Positions 1 to 7,327 of a DNA stretch of 39,237 bases are shown in pieces; the first letter of the stretch is position 1, and each line of letters opens with the position of its first letter. The notes beneath the pieces are model-generated. The model was not told where the DNA came from. It searched no databases and saw only the letters and a list, made by a program, of their open reading frames with translations. This DNA is from Succinivibrio sp. (GTDB lineage Bacteria > Pseudomonadota > Gammaproteobacteria > Enterobacterales > Succinivibrionaceae). The stretch lies in NCBI GenBank assembly GCA_024693025.1, contig JAILLS010000055.1, forward strand, positions 1-39,237, read 5' to 3'. Both the position numbers and the translations under genes were made by a program.

Positions 1-198
1 ATGCTGCTATCAATATCCTAAATGAAGGATTGCGATTACTTACTGAAGCAGCCAAAACCTAAATATACAGTAGGGATGGAATAGCCCTAACTAAACGCCT
101 GTGGACACTGTGTAAGACATCGAGTTACGTATCATCGTAACCAATGCAGTAGTGGTTGAAGCAGGAAGCTCCGACTTCTACAAGTCGGAGTAGTTCAC
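1..198 (+). mobile_element. Right end of an IS200/IS605-family element (TnpB/omega-RNA end)
   Basis: The window opens in the last codons of a TnpB gene (3-62). About 130 bases of typical element right end follow. A frame ending at 191-193 reads VVVEAGSSDFYKSE, the usual EAGS-type tail of TnpB, but it is out of frame with the preceding codons and interrupted by stops, so this tail is decayed or acts only as RNA. A hairpin at 169-190 (CTCCGACT / AGTCGGAG, 6-base loop) and the following TTCAC (194-198) match the subterminal hairpin and edge expected of such elements. In active elements this part is the 3' scaffold of the omega-RNA and the bases beyond the edge form the guide. The left end and tnpA, if any, lie outside the window. 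The exact edge is inferred. Confidence 0.75.
3..62 (+). CDS. tnpB: TnpB (OrfB) RNA-guided nuclease, C-terminal fragment at window edge
   Basis: Frame 3 encodes AAINILNEGLRLLTEAAKT followed by TAA at 60-62. This fits the segment just after the last RuvC-like aspartate motif of TnpB proteins (D-x-N-A-A-x-N-I-L-x-x-G), so only the final 19 residues are in the window. TnpB is a programmable nuclease that helps keep IS200/IS605 elements at their donor site. The stop falls before the EAGS-type tail, which persists downstream in another frame. The protein is therefore either naturally short or truncated by a frameshift. Whether the rest is intact cannot be seen here. Confidence 0.7.
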   Translation, partial: AAINILNEGLRLLTEAAKT

Positions 199-848
199 AG
201 CCAGCTTTGACAGATCAGCTTGCCAAAATCAGGATGGGCGCGCAGCTGCTCATTGGGATCGATGGCATAGCGGTGTTCTGCCTTCAGCAGCATCGGCAGA
301 TCGTTGACTGAATCGCCATAGGCAGAGGAATCCTCCCAGCCAAGCTGCCGCTCTCTGATAAAGTTGTCAATGCAGATCACCTTGCCTTCCTGATAGGGCA
401 CGGTACCAACCACGCCGCCTGTGATTCTGCCGTCACTATCCACGCCTATAGGCGCGGCTATGACATGGGGAATGCCTAAAGCCCGGCCTACCTCTCTTAC
501 GATATAGTCGGCCGTTGAGGAGACAATCACCAGCGTGTCATGGCGCTCCTGATGTGCACGGATGGCCTTAAGGGCCCCGGGCTTTACAAGCGGCACAATG
601 CGCTCTCTGACCAGATTTCTGAGCACCTCCTGCTGCTGTGCTGCAGAGAGCGGCAGAAGCGGGCTGACCACATAGTCAAGAAACTGCGTGACCTTAAGCT
701 TTCCGGCAAAGAAGCTCTGCACATAGCCTGGCAGAGGCTCAAGAAAATCTGGAGCGGCAAGCTGGCGCTCCACATAGTAGCGGGTGCTCTGATCATTGGT
801 ATCGCCGTTAATAAGCGTACCGTCCATATCAAAAAAAGCTGTTGCCAT
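195..848 (-). CDS. HAD superfamily subfamily IB phosphatase (SerB/CicA-like)
   Basis: A 217-residue cytoplasmic HAD hydrolase. The N-terminus MATAFFDMDGTL carries motif I (D7-x-D9-x-T). VIVSST supplies the motif II serine. A lysine lies in QEGK, and AYGDSVNDLPML is the acidic motif IV. An alpha-helical C1 cap sits between motifs I and II, as in subfamily IB enzymes such as phosphoserine phosphatase. The physiological substrate cannot be told. I chose the ATG at 846-848 over a start 18 bases upstream because GAGGAG lies 7 bases before it, inside the longer reading. The length is normal. The stop codon (TGA, 195-197) lies in the TTCAC edge of the IS200/IS605-type element, so the insertion touches but does not visibly shorten the gene. 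It is followed closely on the same strand, after 44 bases, by nothing else before the element. Confidence 0.85.
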   Translation of the reverse strand: MATAFFDMDGTLINGDTNDQSTRYYVERQLAAPDFLEPLPGYVQSFFAGKLKVTQFLDYVVSPLLPLSAAQQQEVLRNLVRERIVPLVKPGALKAIRAHQERHDTLVIVSSTADYIVREVGRALGIPHVIAAPIGVDSDGRITGGVVGTVPYQEGKVICIDNFIRERQLGWEDSSAYGDSVNDLPMLLKAEHRYAIDPNEQLRAHPDFGKLICQSWL

Positions 849-892
849 GCTAAATCTCCTCGGCACAGTCTGGGTAAAGGTAGGCTAAAGAC

Positions 893-2305
893 TCAGAGTG
901 GAGCAGGGGGCTCCTCAAGTCCCTGTTCAGGAGCGCTCTCATCAGCAGTCTTTGAGTCATTCTCCACAGCTTCTGCTGACTGCTCAGGATCTGCACTGTC
1001 AGGGGCAGAAGCTGAGGTCGGTGCGGCAGCTGTCTCCTGCTGCTTCTCACCTTCAGCTGAGCTTACGGTCTCGCTGCTGTCCTGCACCTCGAATTCTATC
1101 GGCAGAATGGAGAGCGAGGCATCTACCTGCCCGTCGATGATCTGGAAGGTGCGCAGCATGTCCTCATTGGGGATCTTGTAGCGGTAGCGCCAGGTGGCAT
1201 AACCCTGATGATCATAGATGGTGACCTTGTCACGGGTGGCAAAGCCTAACTGAATAAGCAGCGAGCCTAAGGCCTTGTGCTGCGGAAAGAGGTCGATGCA
1301 GTCGGCAAACAGCGGATCCTGACCGTCGCGGCCGATGAGCCAGTCGAGATCATTACCCTTGTCCTTAAGACTGTCCTTTAAAAATCCGTATTCACCGTCG
1401 GCGCTGTAGGGATAGAGCTTGCCCTGATTGGAAATCGCTCTGCCGATGCAGGCCGGGCACATGACGGGGATGAGATTGTCTGAAAAGTTAAAGCCGCCGT
1501 AGCATTTTTCGAGCATCTCAAGATACTGTTCGGGGCCAAGGCCCAGGTTTTCGGCGATCTGCTCGATGCGCGGGCCGTACATATTCATGACATCCTCAGG
1601 TGTGTAGCCAAACAGCGTCTCGAGCGCCTGCTCGTTGGAGATATCCACCACAAAGGGCAGTCCCTCTGAGATCTCGGTGGCCAGCGCAAACTTGATATGG
1701 CCGGTGAGCAGACACCATTTGACCTTAGGTCCTGAGTGCTTGAGCACATTGAGCATGTCAAGGTAGAAGGAGATAGCCGCGGCCTGTTCACTCTTAGGCA
1801 TCTGATGCACATAGATGAAGGGATAGTCATAATTGTCGATCATCACCACAATCGGCTGGTTATGGCGGTGGTGCAGGGTGAAGATCAGATTGGTGAACAG
1901 CGTCTTGGGCGTGTCATAAAAGGAGATGGAGGCCTCGATATGATGCTTCCAGTAGAGCTCCTGAATCTTTTCGATAAGGCCTGAGGCCAGGCCCTTGGCG
2001 GTAGGATCATGCAGACCCTTGAGGTCCAGCCTGATGACCGGACAGGCCGGCAGACCGGCCAGGCTTTCGGCTTTAGGCGACTTCTCGTCCACATCGCGGC
2101 CTAAAATCTGCGCGATGGTCTGTACCGCCAGTGAGAGTCCGAAACCGCGGGGCCTGATGAGCAGAAATACATTGGAATTACGGTGAACCGGAGTGTCATC
2201 AAGACGTCTGATCAGGTTGAGCATGCGATGGGACTGCGTCAAGTCTACAATGTCCGAGAAAATCAGATCGCGTAGGTTTGAATAAAGCGTGGTATTGGTA
2301 ATCAT
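893..2305 (-). CDS. Degenerate AAA-ATPase-like protein (PF09820 type) without nuclease domain
   Basis: A 470-residue protein with the layout of the 'predicted AAA-ATPase' family often found in anaerobes. It has an N-terminal segment FSDIVDLTQ (family: FVDKTxxI) and a P-loop region RPRGFGLSL at about residues 51-59 (family: RPRRFGKSL). The Walker B-like strand MIDNYDYPF is at about 155-163 (family: LIDEYDxP). The segments LLTGHIKFA and LFGYTPEDV also match. The Walker A lysine is Leu and the Walker B glutamate is Asn, so ATP hydrolysis is doubtful. The usual C-terminal PD-(D/E)xK domain is absent and replaced by an acidic, Ala/Ser/Glu-rich tail of about 70 residues. The role is unknown. Start uncertain: ATG at 2303-2305 or GTG at 2321-2323; neither has a clear Shine-Dalgarno. 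The SRP RNA gene ends about 22 bases upstream on the same strand. Confidence 0.75.
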   Translation of the reverse strand: MITNTTLYSNLRDLIFSDIVDLTQSHRMLNLIRRLDDTPVHRNSNVFLLIRPRGFGLSLAVQTIAQILGRDVDEKSPKAESLAGLPACPVIRLDLKGLHDPTAKGLASGLIEKIQELYWKHHIEASISFYDTPKTLFTNLIFTLHHRHNQPIVVMIDNYDYPFIYVHQMPKSEQAAAISFYLDMLNVLKHSGPKVKWCLLTGHIKFALATEISEGLPFVVDISNEQALETLFGYTPEDVMNMYGPRIEQIAENLGLGPEQYLEMLEKCYGGFNFSDNLIPVMCPACIGRAISNQGKLYPYSADGEYGFLKDSLKDKGNDLDWLIGRDGQDPLFADCIDLFPQHKALGSLLIQLGFATRDKVTIYDHQGYATWRYRYKIPNEDMLRTFQIIDGQVDASLSILPIEFEVQDSSETVSSAEGEKQQETAAAPTSASAPDSADPEQSAEAVENDSKTADESAPEQGLEEPPAPL

Positions 2306-2327
2306 TTTATCGCAGCTGTGCACCGTC

Positions 2328-2437
2328 GGGAGGGAGCGTCAACCACATCACGGTACCAAGAGTTCTGATCCTGGCTGCTTCCTTCCGAACCTGACCAATT
2401 AAACCAGAATCAAGTACGTGAGGACTGCGCGCTCCCA
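2328..2437 (-). ncRNA. ffs: 4.5S RNA, small bacterial signal recognition particle RNA
   Basis: Read on the minus strand, 2373-2396 gives GGTCAGGTTCGGAAGGAAGC and the following AGCC. This is the strongly conserved Ffh-binding tip of SRP RNA (GGUCAGG..GGAAGCAGCC), including the GGAA tetraloop. The flanks pair into one long rod: GGGAGCG at the 5' end (2430-2436) with CGCTCCC at the 3' end (2332-2338). About 110 nt fits the single-hairpin 4.5S form of Gammaproteobacteria. The RNA binds Ffh to target nascent membrane proteins. Ends are approximate. A weak candidate -10 (TATATC, 2452-2457 on the minus strand) would give a 5' leader removed by RNase P, as known in E. coli. Confidence 0.93.
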
Positions 2438-2491
2438 TTGCGTATGCACATGATATAGAAAAATCAGGCAGTATGCAAGCTTCAGCACATC

Positions 2492-2500
2492 TGCTACAAT
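2492..2500 (+). promoter_or_regulatory. Extended -10 promoter element of truB
   Basis: TGCTACAAT is a good extended -10 (TG at 2492-2493, TACAAT at 2495-2500). It ends only 6 bases before the only plausible truB ATG at 2507, and no Shine-Dalgarno precedes that ATG. Transcription would start at or next to the A of the start codon. No convincing -35 is seen, as expected for an extended -10 promoter. Confidence 0.5.
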
Positions 2501-2506
2501 GCCTGC

Positions 2507-3484
2507 ATGCACACACAAATCTCAAGAACTTCACCTCCTAAAAAGCGCGCAGTCTGCGGCATTCTCCTGCTCGATAAACCGACGGGGATCTCCTCGTCGC
2601 AGGCACTTGCCAGAGTGCGCGGCATCTTTGCTGCCGCCAAGGGCGGTCATACGGGCGCGCTTGATCCGCTCGCTTCAGGCTGTCTGCCCATCTGTCTTGG
2701 GGAGGCTACCAAATATTCAGATTTCTTCCTAAAGGGACGCAAGCGCTATACCGCGGTGGGCAGGCTCGGACAGAGCACCACGACCTGCGATGCGGAAGGG
2801 GAGATCATTAAAACCGCACCTCTAGGCGACGCGCTTGAGCGGCTTGAGCAGGTGCTTGAGGGCTTTCGCGGCAAGATCGTGCAGGTGCCGCCTCTTTATT
2901 CAGCAGTCAAGGTAGGCGGCAAGCCCCTTTACCGTTATGCAAGGCAGGGCAGGGGGGCTGAAGTTGAAATTCCCAGGCGGGAAGTTGAGATCTATGAGCT
3001 CAAACTTATCGCTAAAAGTGAGGACAGCTTTCAGGTGGAGGTCTACTGTTCTAAGGGTACCTATATCAGAACGCTCATCAATGATATCGGCGAGGCTTTA
3101 GGCTGCGGCGCCTATGTCACGCTGTTGCGCCGGCTTGAGGTCGAGGGGCTGCCCAGACGTGAGCTTATCGGTCTTGAGGAGCTGCAGGCTATCTGTGATG
3201 CACGCGAGGATAAGCATGACTACTCGACTCTCGATGCCTGTCTGTGTTCCGTGGATGAATGCATGAGCTATCTTCCCGAGGTGAGTCTTACAAGAGAGCT
3301 TGCTCTGGATCTGTTCCATGGCGTGCGCATCGGCCCTGATTTTTCTGCCTGCACGCTTAGGGACTGTACTGTGGAGGAGAGTAAGCCCGTGCAGCTGCGC
3401 TGCCACGACAGCTTTATCGGCGTCGGCCATTTTGCCCACGGACTGCTGATCCCGGATCGGATGATGTCGCATCCTAAGGTTTAA
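2507..3484 (+). CDS. truB: tRNA pseudouridine-55 synthase TruB
   Basis: A 325-residue enzyme that isomerises U55 in the T loop of tRNAs. The start of the catalytic domain reads GILLLDKPTGISS. GGHTGALDPLASG holds the catalytic aspartate (D53), followed by LPICLGEATK and the thumb and RNA-binding segments RYTAVGRLGQST and YSAVKVGGKPLYRYAR. KGTYIRTLINDIGEALGCGAY is the usual motif near residue 190. The C-terminal 75 residues fit the TruB PUA-like domain. Length is slightly above the E. coli enzyme (314). The ATG at 2507 is the only start upstream of the conserved core and may be leaderless (see the promoter element). It is followed after 3 bases by a lipoprotein gene, so the two are probably co-transcribed. 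It is not next to rpsO or rbfA as in many bacteria. Confidence 0.95.
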   Translation: MHTQISRTSPPKKRAVCGILLLDKPTGISSSQALARVRGIFAAAKGGHTGALDPLASGCLPICLGEATKYSDFFLKGRKRYTAVGRLGQSTTTCDAEGEIIKTAPLGDALERLEQVLEGFRGKIVQVPPLYSAVKVGGKPLYRYARQGRGAEVEIPRREVEIYELKLIAKSEDSFQVEVYCSKGTYIRTLINDIGEALGCGAYVTLLRRLEVEGLPRRELIGLEELQAICDAREDKHDYSTLDACLCSVDECMSYLPEVSLTRELALDLFHGVRIGPDFSACTLRDCTVEESKPVQLRCHDSFIGVGHFAHGLLIPDRMMSHPKV

Positions 3485-3487
3485 ATT

Positions 3488-4174
3488 ATGCAAAGATTTC
3501 TGTTACTGTCTTTAGGCCTGCTTACGCTGCTGGGCTGTTCACCCAAGCCTGAGCTTAATGAGGCTATGATTAAAGATCTTATCAATCCGCTTCTGTCAAA
3601 GCAGGAGGTAATCATCAAGTCGCCAGGCTTTCCATCAAAGCTTGAGGCCATGGTGCTGGTGCTTGAAGATCCGAGCCTCCCTGACAATCAGCACAAGCGC
3701 TATCATCCTGCGGAGAAGCTTGGCTGGGAGCAGATGCTCGAGTATGCCAGAGCCTTTGAAAAGTCACAGGTGCTGCGTTTTGAAACCGGAACCTTTGATG
3801 AGCATGACTACTTTGATAAGCCTTTTACCTTTCATGGCCACAGGCTGCATATAGAAGGTGATCTGAAGCAGGATACCGTGATCCTGCCTGCCTTAGGCAA
3901 GGTCGGCTTCAAGCTCGGACGCTCCTGTGTGACCGAGGTCAGCTCCTTTACTGAGCCGGTCAAAGAGGGTAAGGATTATGTCTTTGACTTTACGGTCAAG
4001 GTTGGTGTATGCGAGCTTAAAAACTGGTCCAATCCTGAAATTCTCAGGCTGTCAGGAGTGGAGGCGGTGCTGCCGCAGAGCGTGACGCTTAAGGGCAGAT
4101 GTCATCAAAAGAAATGTGCAGTAATTGCCGATAAATATATAGAAAGCATCTCCAAACCTAAGCTGTTATTTTGA
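3488..4174 (+). CDS. Predicted lipoprotein, paralogue of the next gene
   Basis: A 228-residue exported protein of unknown function. Residues 1-16 are a lipoprotein signal (MQRFLLLSLGLLTLLG) with the lipobox cysteine at C17, so it is probably anchored to a membrane by lipid. The mature start reads SPKPELNEAMIKDLINPLLSK, then VIIKSPGFPSKLEAM. The neighbour at 4367 has the same order (short Asn-rich helix, VIPAPGVPS, then a mixed alpha/beta body), so the two look like diverged duplicates. Four cysteines in the mature body could form disulphides. It starts 3 bases after the truB stop with only a poor ribosome site and may depend on coupling. Confidence 0.8.
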   Translation: MQRFLLLSLGLLTLLGCSPKPELNEAMIKDLINPLLSKQEVIIKSPGFPSKLEAMVLVLEDPSLPDNQHKRYHPAEKLGWEQMLEYARAFEKSQVLRFETGTFDEHDYFDKPFTFHGHRLHIEGDLKQDTVILPALGKVGFKLGRSCVTEVSSFTEPVKEGKDYVFDFTVKVGVCELKNWSNPEILRLSGVEAVLPQSVTLKGRCHQKKCAVIADKYIESISKPKLLF

Positions 4175-4303
4175 AATAATACAAAAAAGGGGAGGGGGTT
4201 GACTCCTGTGAGCTGCGCAAAATTTGCGTAAATGGCAAAAATGCTAAGAAATATCTTAAAAAAATATTGAGCTAGGTCGCGAAGATTACAATTTAATGAC
4301 CGC

Positions 4304-4326
4304 TTGTTTTGCCAAGAATCTATAAT
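4304..4326 (+). promoter_or_regulatory. Candidate promoter (-10 TATAAT) for the second lipoprotein gene
   Basis: The 192-base gap between the two lipoprotein genes is AT-rich. It contains a perfect TATAAT at 4321-4326, about 40 bases before the ATG. The -35 is unclear: TGACCG at 4297-4302 leaves an 18-base spacer, while TTGTTT at 4304 is too close. No terminator is obvious after the first lipoprotein gene. Confidence 0.4.
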
Positions 4327-4366
4327 AAAAGTAATAAACTAGTGTCCAAGTTAAAACAGGTTAGCG

Positions 4367-5086
4367 ATGACTAAAAGTATTTTTCTTCTTCTGGCTACGG
4401 TGCTGTCGGCATCGCTGCTATTGGGGTGCGATGATAAAAACGCCCCAAGTGTCGAGAATTTTACTAATGCTATCAATGCTGTACTTGTTTCAAGTAAGGC
4501 AGTAATTCCTGCGCCGGGTGTGCCTTCACATACTCAGGAGCAGACTACCTATATCGAAGATGTGACCGCACTTGAAAACATGGATAATAACTATACGAGA
4601 TCAGACAAAAACAAGTTCCGGCGTCAGATCACCTATGCCAAGCTGCTGCAGTCCACCGGTATGGCCATGCTCAAGAAGGGTACCTTCCGCGATACCTCCT
4701 CCCGCGGTGAAATCAAGCAGTATTACGGATATATTGTGACCTTCAATGACAAATATGCCAAAGACGTGGTTAAGTATCGCGACGGCAAGATCGGTCTGGT
4801 TGCAGGCTTTGTCGGCGTGGAGAAGATTTTAAAATACACCGAGCCTAAGGATATCAAGGGCAAAACCACCTCCTATGTGACCTATACCAGAACCGTGATC
4901 AACCGCCCTGAGTGGGCCACTGATACCGTGCTTGACTATGCGGGCGTGAAGAATCACTTAAACGGCAAGCAGACAGCCAAGCTGGTGCTGAGCGAAACAG
5001 GCTGGAAGGTTGACGGATACCGCGGACACGGTCTGAAGATGACCCGCGGCGGCAAAGGCGGCGGTCAGGATGTGGACGAGGATTAG
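4367..5086 (+). CDS. Predicted lipoprotein, paralogue of the preceding gene
   Basis: A 239-residue protein with a lipoprotein signal (SASLLLGC, lipid-bearing cysteine C21). The mature part begins DDKNAPSVENFTNAINAVL and continues VIPAPGVPSHTQEQ, mirroring the upstream lipoprotein (VIIKSPGFPSKLE). The middle is rich in Tyr, Lys and Thr and predicted mixed alpha/beta. The tail is glycine-rich and acidic (RGGKGGGQDVDED). No family was recognised. The ATG at 4367 is supported by the signal peptide; a modest AGG lies upstream. It ends before a strong terminator at 5169, so it probably forms its own unit from the TATAAT promoter at 4321. Confidence 0.8.
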   Translation: MTKSIFLLLATVLSASLLLGCDDKNAPSVENFTNAINAVLVSSKAVIPAPGVPSHTQEQTTYIEDVTALENMDNNYTRSDKNKFRRQITYAKLLQSTGMAMLKKGTFRDTSSRGEIKQYYGYIVTFNDKYAKDVVKYRDGKIGLVAGFVGVEKILKYTEPKDIKGKTTSYVTYTRTVINRPEWATDTVLDYAGVKNHLNGKQTAKLVLSETGWKVDGYRGHGLKMTRGGKGGGQDVDED

Positions 5087-5168
5087 CCCTCCTGCTTACA
5101 GTTTCACCGGTTCTTATCAGTTTAAAATCTGACAGCAGTTTAGATGAGCAGCTGCACTGCTCAGTTTG

Positions 5169-5199
5169 ACAGGGTCTTCACCCTGTTTTATTATTTTTT
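5169..5199 (+). terminator. Rho-independent terminator after the lipoprotein gene
   Basis: A 7-bp stem ACAGGGT / ACCCTGT (5169-5175 and 5180-5186) with a 4-base loop CTTC is followed directly by TTTATTATTTTTT. Confidence 0.85.
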
Positions 5200-5253
5200 G
5201 AGGTACTAAAAAATCCCCGTGTTAAGCTGGGAATTATACATAAGGAGCAAGGC

Positions 5254-6102
5254 ATGGATCGTTCAGTAGTGGTGCATAAGTTAATTGACATACTCTTAGC
5301 TACAATGCCATCCTGCGCCGATCAGGCCAGTAAGTTCGGCACTGATTATGAATCACAGCGTGCTCTGCTGCGCGGCCTCATGAATATGACTGATCCAAGA
5401 CATACGCTCTCTGAGGAGTATTTTAAGCTGCAGGATGAACTTCTGCAGGATGAGCTTGCCGATAAGCAGCTCGTGGATGTGCTGACACTGCCGCCTAGCA
5501 AACTCAATCCGCAGCTGCGTCTGTATCAGGGCGATATCACCACGCTCAAGGCCGATGCGATCGTCAATTCCGCCGATCCTTCCCTGTTAGGCTGCTTTAT
5601 TGCAGGTCATCACTGCCTTGATAACTGCATTCACTCGGCAGCAGGTCTGCAGCTGCGCTTTGCCTGCAAGCAGCTTTTAGACAAGCACGGCAGCGCGCTG
5701 AGCAAGGTCGGGGCAGCCATGTGCACCAAGGCCTATAATCTGCCCTGTCAGGCCATCATTCATACCGTCGGACCTCAGGTGCTCTGGCAGCTGGGGGAGA
5801 GCGAGGAGGAGGCGCTTAAGACCTGCTATCGCTCCTGCCTCTCGCTGGCCCGCAATCAGGGCTTCAGGAGCCTGGTCTTCAGCTGCATTTCAACCGGCGA
5901 GAACCGCTTCCCGCATTCAAGAGCAGCCGCGCTCGCGGTCAGCACCGTCAATGAGGAGCTTACCGAGCATCATGACAATTTAGTTGTGATCTTCAATACC
6001 TTCAAGGAGGTGGACACGGAGATCTATGCGCATCAGCTCGACCCTAAGCCTGACACCAAGCCTGAAGAGCTGCATCCTTTCTTCAATGAAAATCTCTTTT
6101 AG
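5254..6102 (+). CDS. Zinc-type macrodomain protein, probable ADP-ribosyl hydrolase
   Basis: 282 residues: about 85 residues of helical N-terminal extension, then a macrodomain. Landmarks are YQGDITTLKADAIVNSAD (91-108) and LLGCFIAGHHCLDNCIHSAAG (111-131). The catalytic-loop motif CISTGENRFP is at 211-220. The GCF-x3-H-x-C-x-D-N-x-I-H block is the signature of the zinc-containing macrodomains known from Staphylococcus and Streptococcus. Those remove ADP-ribose from a lipoylated GcvH-like protein modified by a class M sirtuin. The partners (SirTM, GcvH-L, LplA2) are not in this window. The usual NAAN is replaced by NSAD. The protein is probably cytoplasmic. The ATG is preceded by AAGGAG (5242-5247). 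It overlaps the convergent gene at 6099 by 4 bases. Confidence 0.88.
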   Translation: MDRSVVVHKLIDILLATMPSCADQASKFGTDYESQRALLRGLMNMTDPRHTLSEEYFKLQDELLQDELADKQLVDVLTLPPSKLNPQLRLYQGDITTLKADAIVNSADPSLLGCFIAGHHCLDNCIHSAAGLQLRFACKQLLDKHGSALSKVGAAMCTKAYNLPCQAIIHTVGPQVLWQLGESEEEALKTCYRSCLSLARNQGFRSLVFSCISTGENRFPHSRAAALAVSTVNEELTEHHDNLVVIFNTFKEVDTEIYAHQLDPKPDTKPEELHPFFNENLF

Positions 6103-7091
6103 CTAAGGCTTTGGGCGGCAAGCTTTGAGCGGTGCTCAAGATAGCGGGCGGTCTGTACAGCCCTCTCCTTTGCCTCAAGCTCCCGCTGCGCAAAATAGGC
6201 CTCATCAAGGCGGCCAAGCCTGCCGGTGAACTTATAGAGCAGCTTCAGAGCCTGTTCAATGACCTCAAGAGGCAGATCTGAGATGAAGTGAACCTCTTCG
6301 CTGAAGCTGGTAGGGCACAGATAGAGGGCGGCGGCCAGCACCCGGGGCTCCTGCCTTTTGCCGCGATGCCACAGATGCGGCAGCTGCGTGCCGAAGCTGT
6401 CGGCATCGGGCAGAAAGAAAGCCCCGTCGGTAAGATCGAGATCAATGGCGCGTTCTTCGCGCCTCAGCCAGCGCCTGGCAAGATCCTCTCCACTCTGCGG
6501 CGGCTGGCAGAGCATCAGCCAGGCCGGTGAGATGGCCATTCTGGCAAAGTCTTCAAGCTCGGGATCAGCGCAGAGTCTGACCAGAAGAGTGCCGATGGTC
6601 TGACAGGTCTGCTCGTACTTCTCGCCTGTAAGCCTGCCTGACAGCCCCTGCACGAGCGGCAGGCGCTCCTCGCTCAGATAGGTATAAAAATCGAGATGAT
6701 CAGCCGAGGCCTGTTTTAAGACCCTGACCGGCACGGGCAGATCATAAGCTGTAAGCCTTTCACTCAGTGCTCTGAAATTAAAGCTGAGAATAATATCGGT
6801 TTTTACCTGCTTGTCGTGGTTGAGACTCTGGGTCTTGAAACTGTGCTCCTTAGCCGTGACAATCCCCAGCTCCTGAAGATAGTCAAGACATTCCTCAACC
6901 TCCTGAGGGGCAATGCGCAGCGAGCGGGAGATCTGATGGGTATGCTTGCGCAGGTTGAAGTCCTGATGTTCAGGCAGGGAGTACCAGTACAGGAGCAGGG
7001 AGAGCACCTGCGGGAGGCGATCGGCAGGAGTTCTCCTGAGCACTTCAAGTTCAGGATAAAAGGGAATGCGGGTCAGACCGTGCCATTGCAT
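6099..7091 (-). CDS. Unrecognised protein with N-terminal winged-helix-like region
   Basis: A 330-residue soluble, mostly helical protein with no family I can name. Residues 25-85 (VLSLLLYWYSL..., LRKHTHQISRSLRIAPQEVE, CLDYLQELGIVT) have the helix-turn-helix plus wing rhythm of bacterial DNA-binding domains. The rest is Leu/Glu/Arg-rich and ends in a charged helix (REL-EAKERAVQTARYLEHRSK). There is no signal peptide or membrane segment. A GGAGAG about 9 bases upstream supports the ATG at 7089-7091. A minus-strand TACAAT at 7125-7130 is a possible -10. It may be a replication or transcription accessory factor, but that is a guess. Convergent overlap with the macrodomain gene. Confidence 0.7.
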   Translation of the reverse strand: MQWHGLTRIPFYPELEVLRRTPADRLPQVLSLLLYWYSLPEHQDFNLRKHTHQISRSLRIAPQEVEECLDYLQELGIVTAKEHSFKTQSLNHDKQVKTDIILSFNFRALSERLTAYDLPVPVRVLKQASADHLDFYTYLSEERLPLVQGLSGRLTGEKYEQTCQTIGTLLVRLCADPELEDFARMAISPAWLMLCQPPQSGEDLARRWLRREERAIDLDLTDGAFFLPDADSFGTQLPHLWHRGKRQEPRVLAAALYLCPTSFSEEVHFISDLPLEVIEQALKLLYKFTGRLGRLDEAYFAQRELEAKERAVQTARYLEHRSKLAAQSLS

Positions 7092-7327
7092 GATAAAAAC
7101 TCTCCACAGACTTAATGAAACCTTATTGTAGTCTAACTTGCTCAGAGCTCTTTATAAAATTAGCTTTATTTTAGGTAAAAAGAATTGAAAATTGATGCGT
7201 AATAGCCTAAAATTTCACTCAAATTATATTTTGCTATTCAAATAGTTATTAGCCTTGACTAAAAATTAGATCTGTATTTTCCTAGCACTAGACTTGGCTA
7301 GAGTAAACCTCAAAAACTGGTGGGCGT
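7092..7327. other. AT-rich divergent intergenic region
   Basis: 236 bases between the minus-strand winged-helix gene and nhaP2. It must hold both promoters. On the plus strand TTGACT (7255-7260) is a good -35 but no well-spaced -10 follows. On the minus strand TACAAT (7125-7130) is the best -10. No RNA gene or terminator was seen. Confidence 0.5.

Noticed and set aside
540..1181. Long plus-strand open frame opposite the HAD and pseudo-ATPase genes
   Set aside because: It crosses two genes with clear protein motifs on the minus strand, has no family motifs and is Ser/Leu/Cys-rich as expected for a shadow frame.
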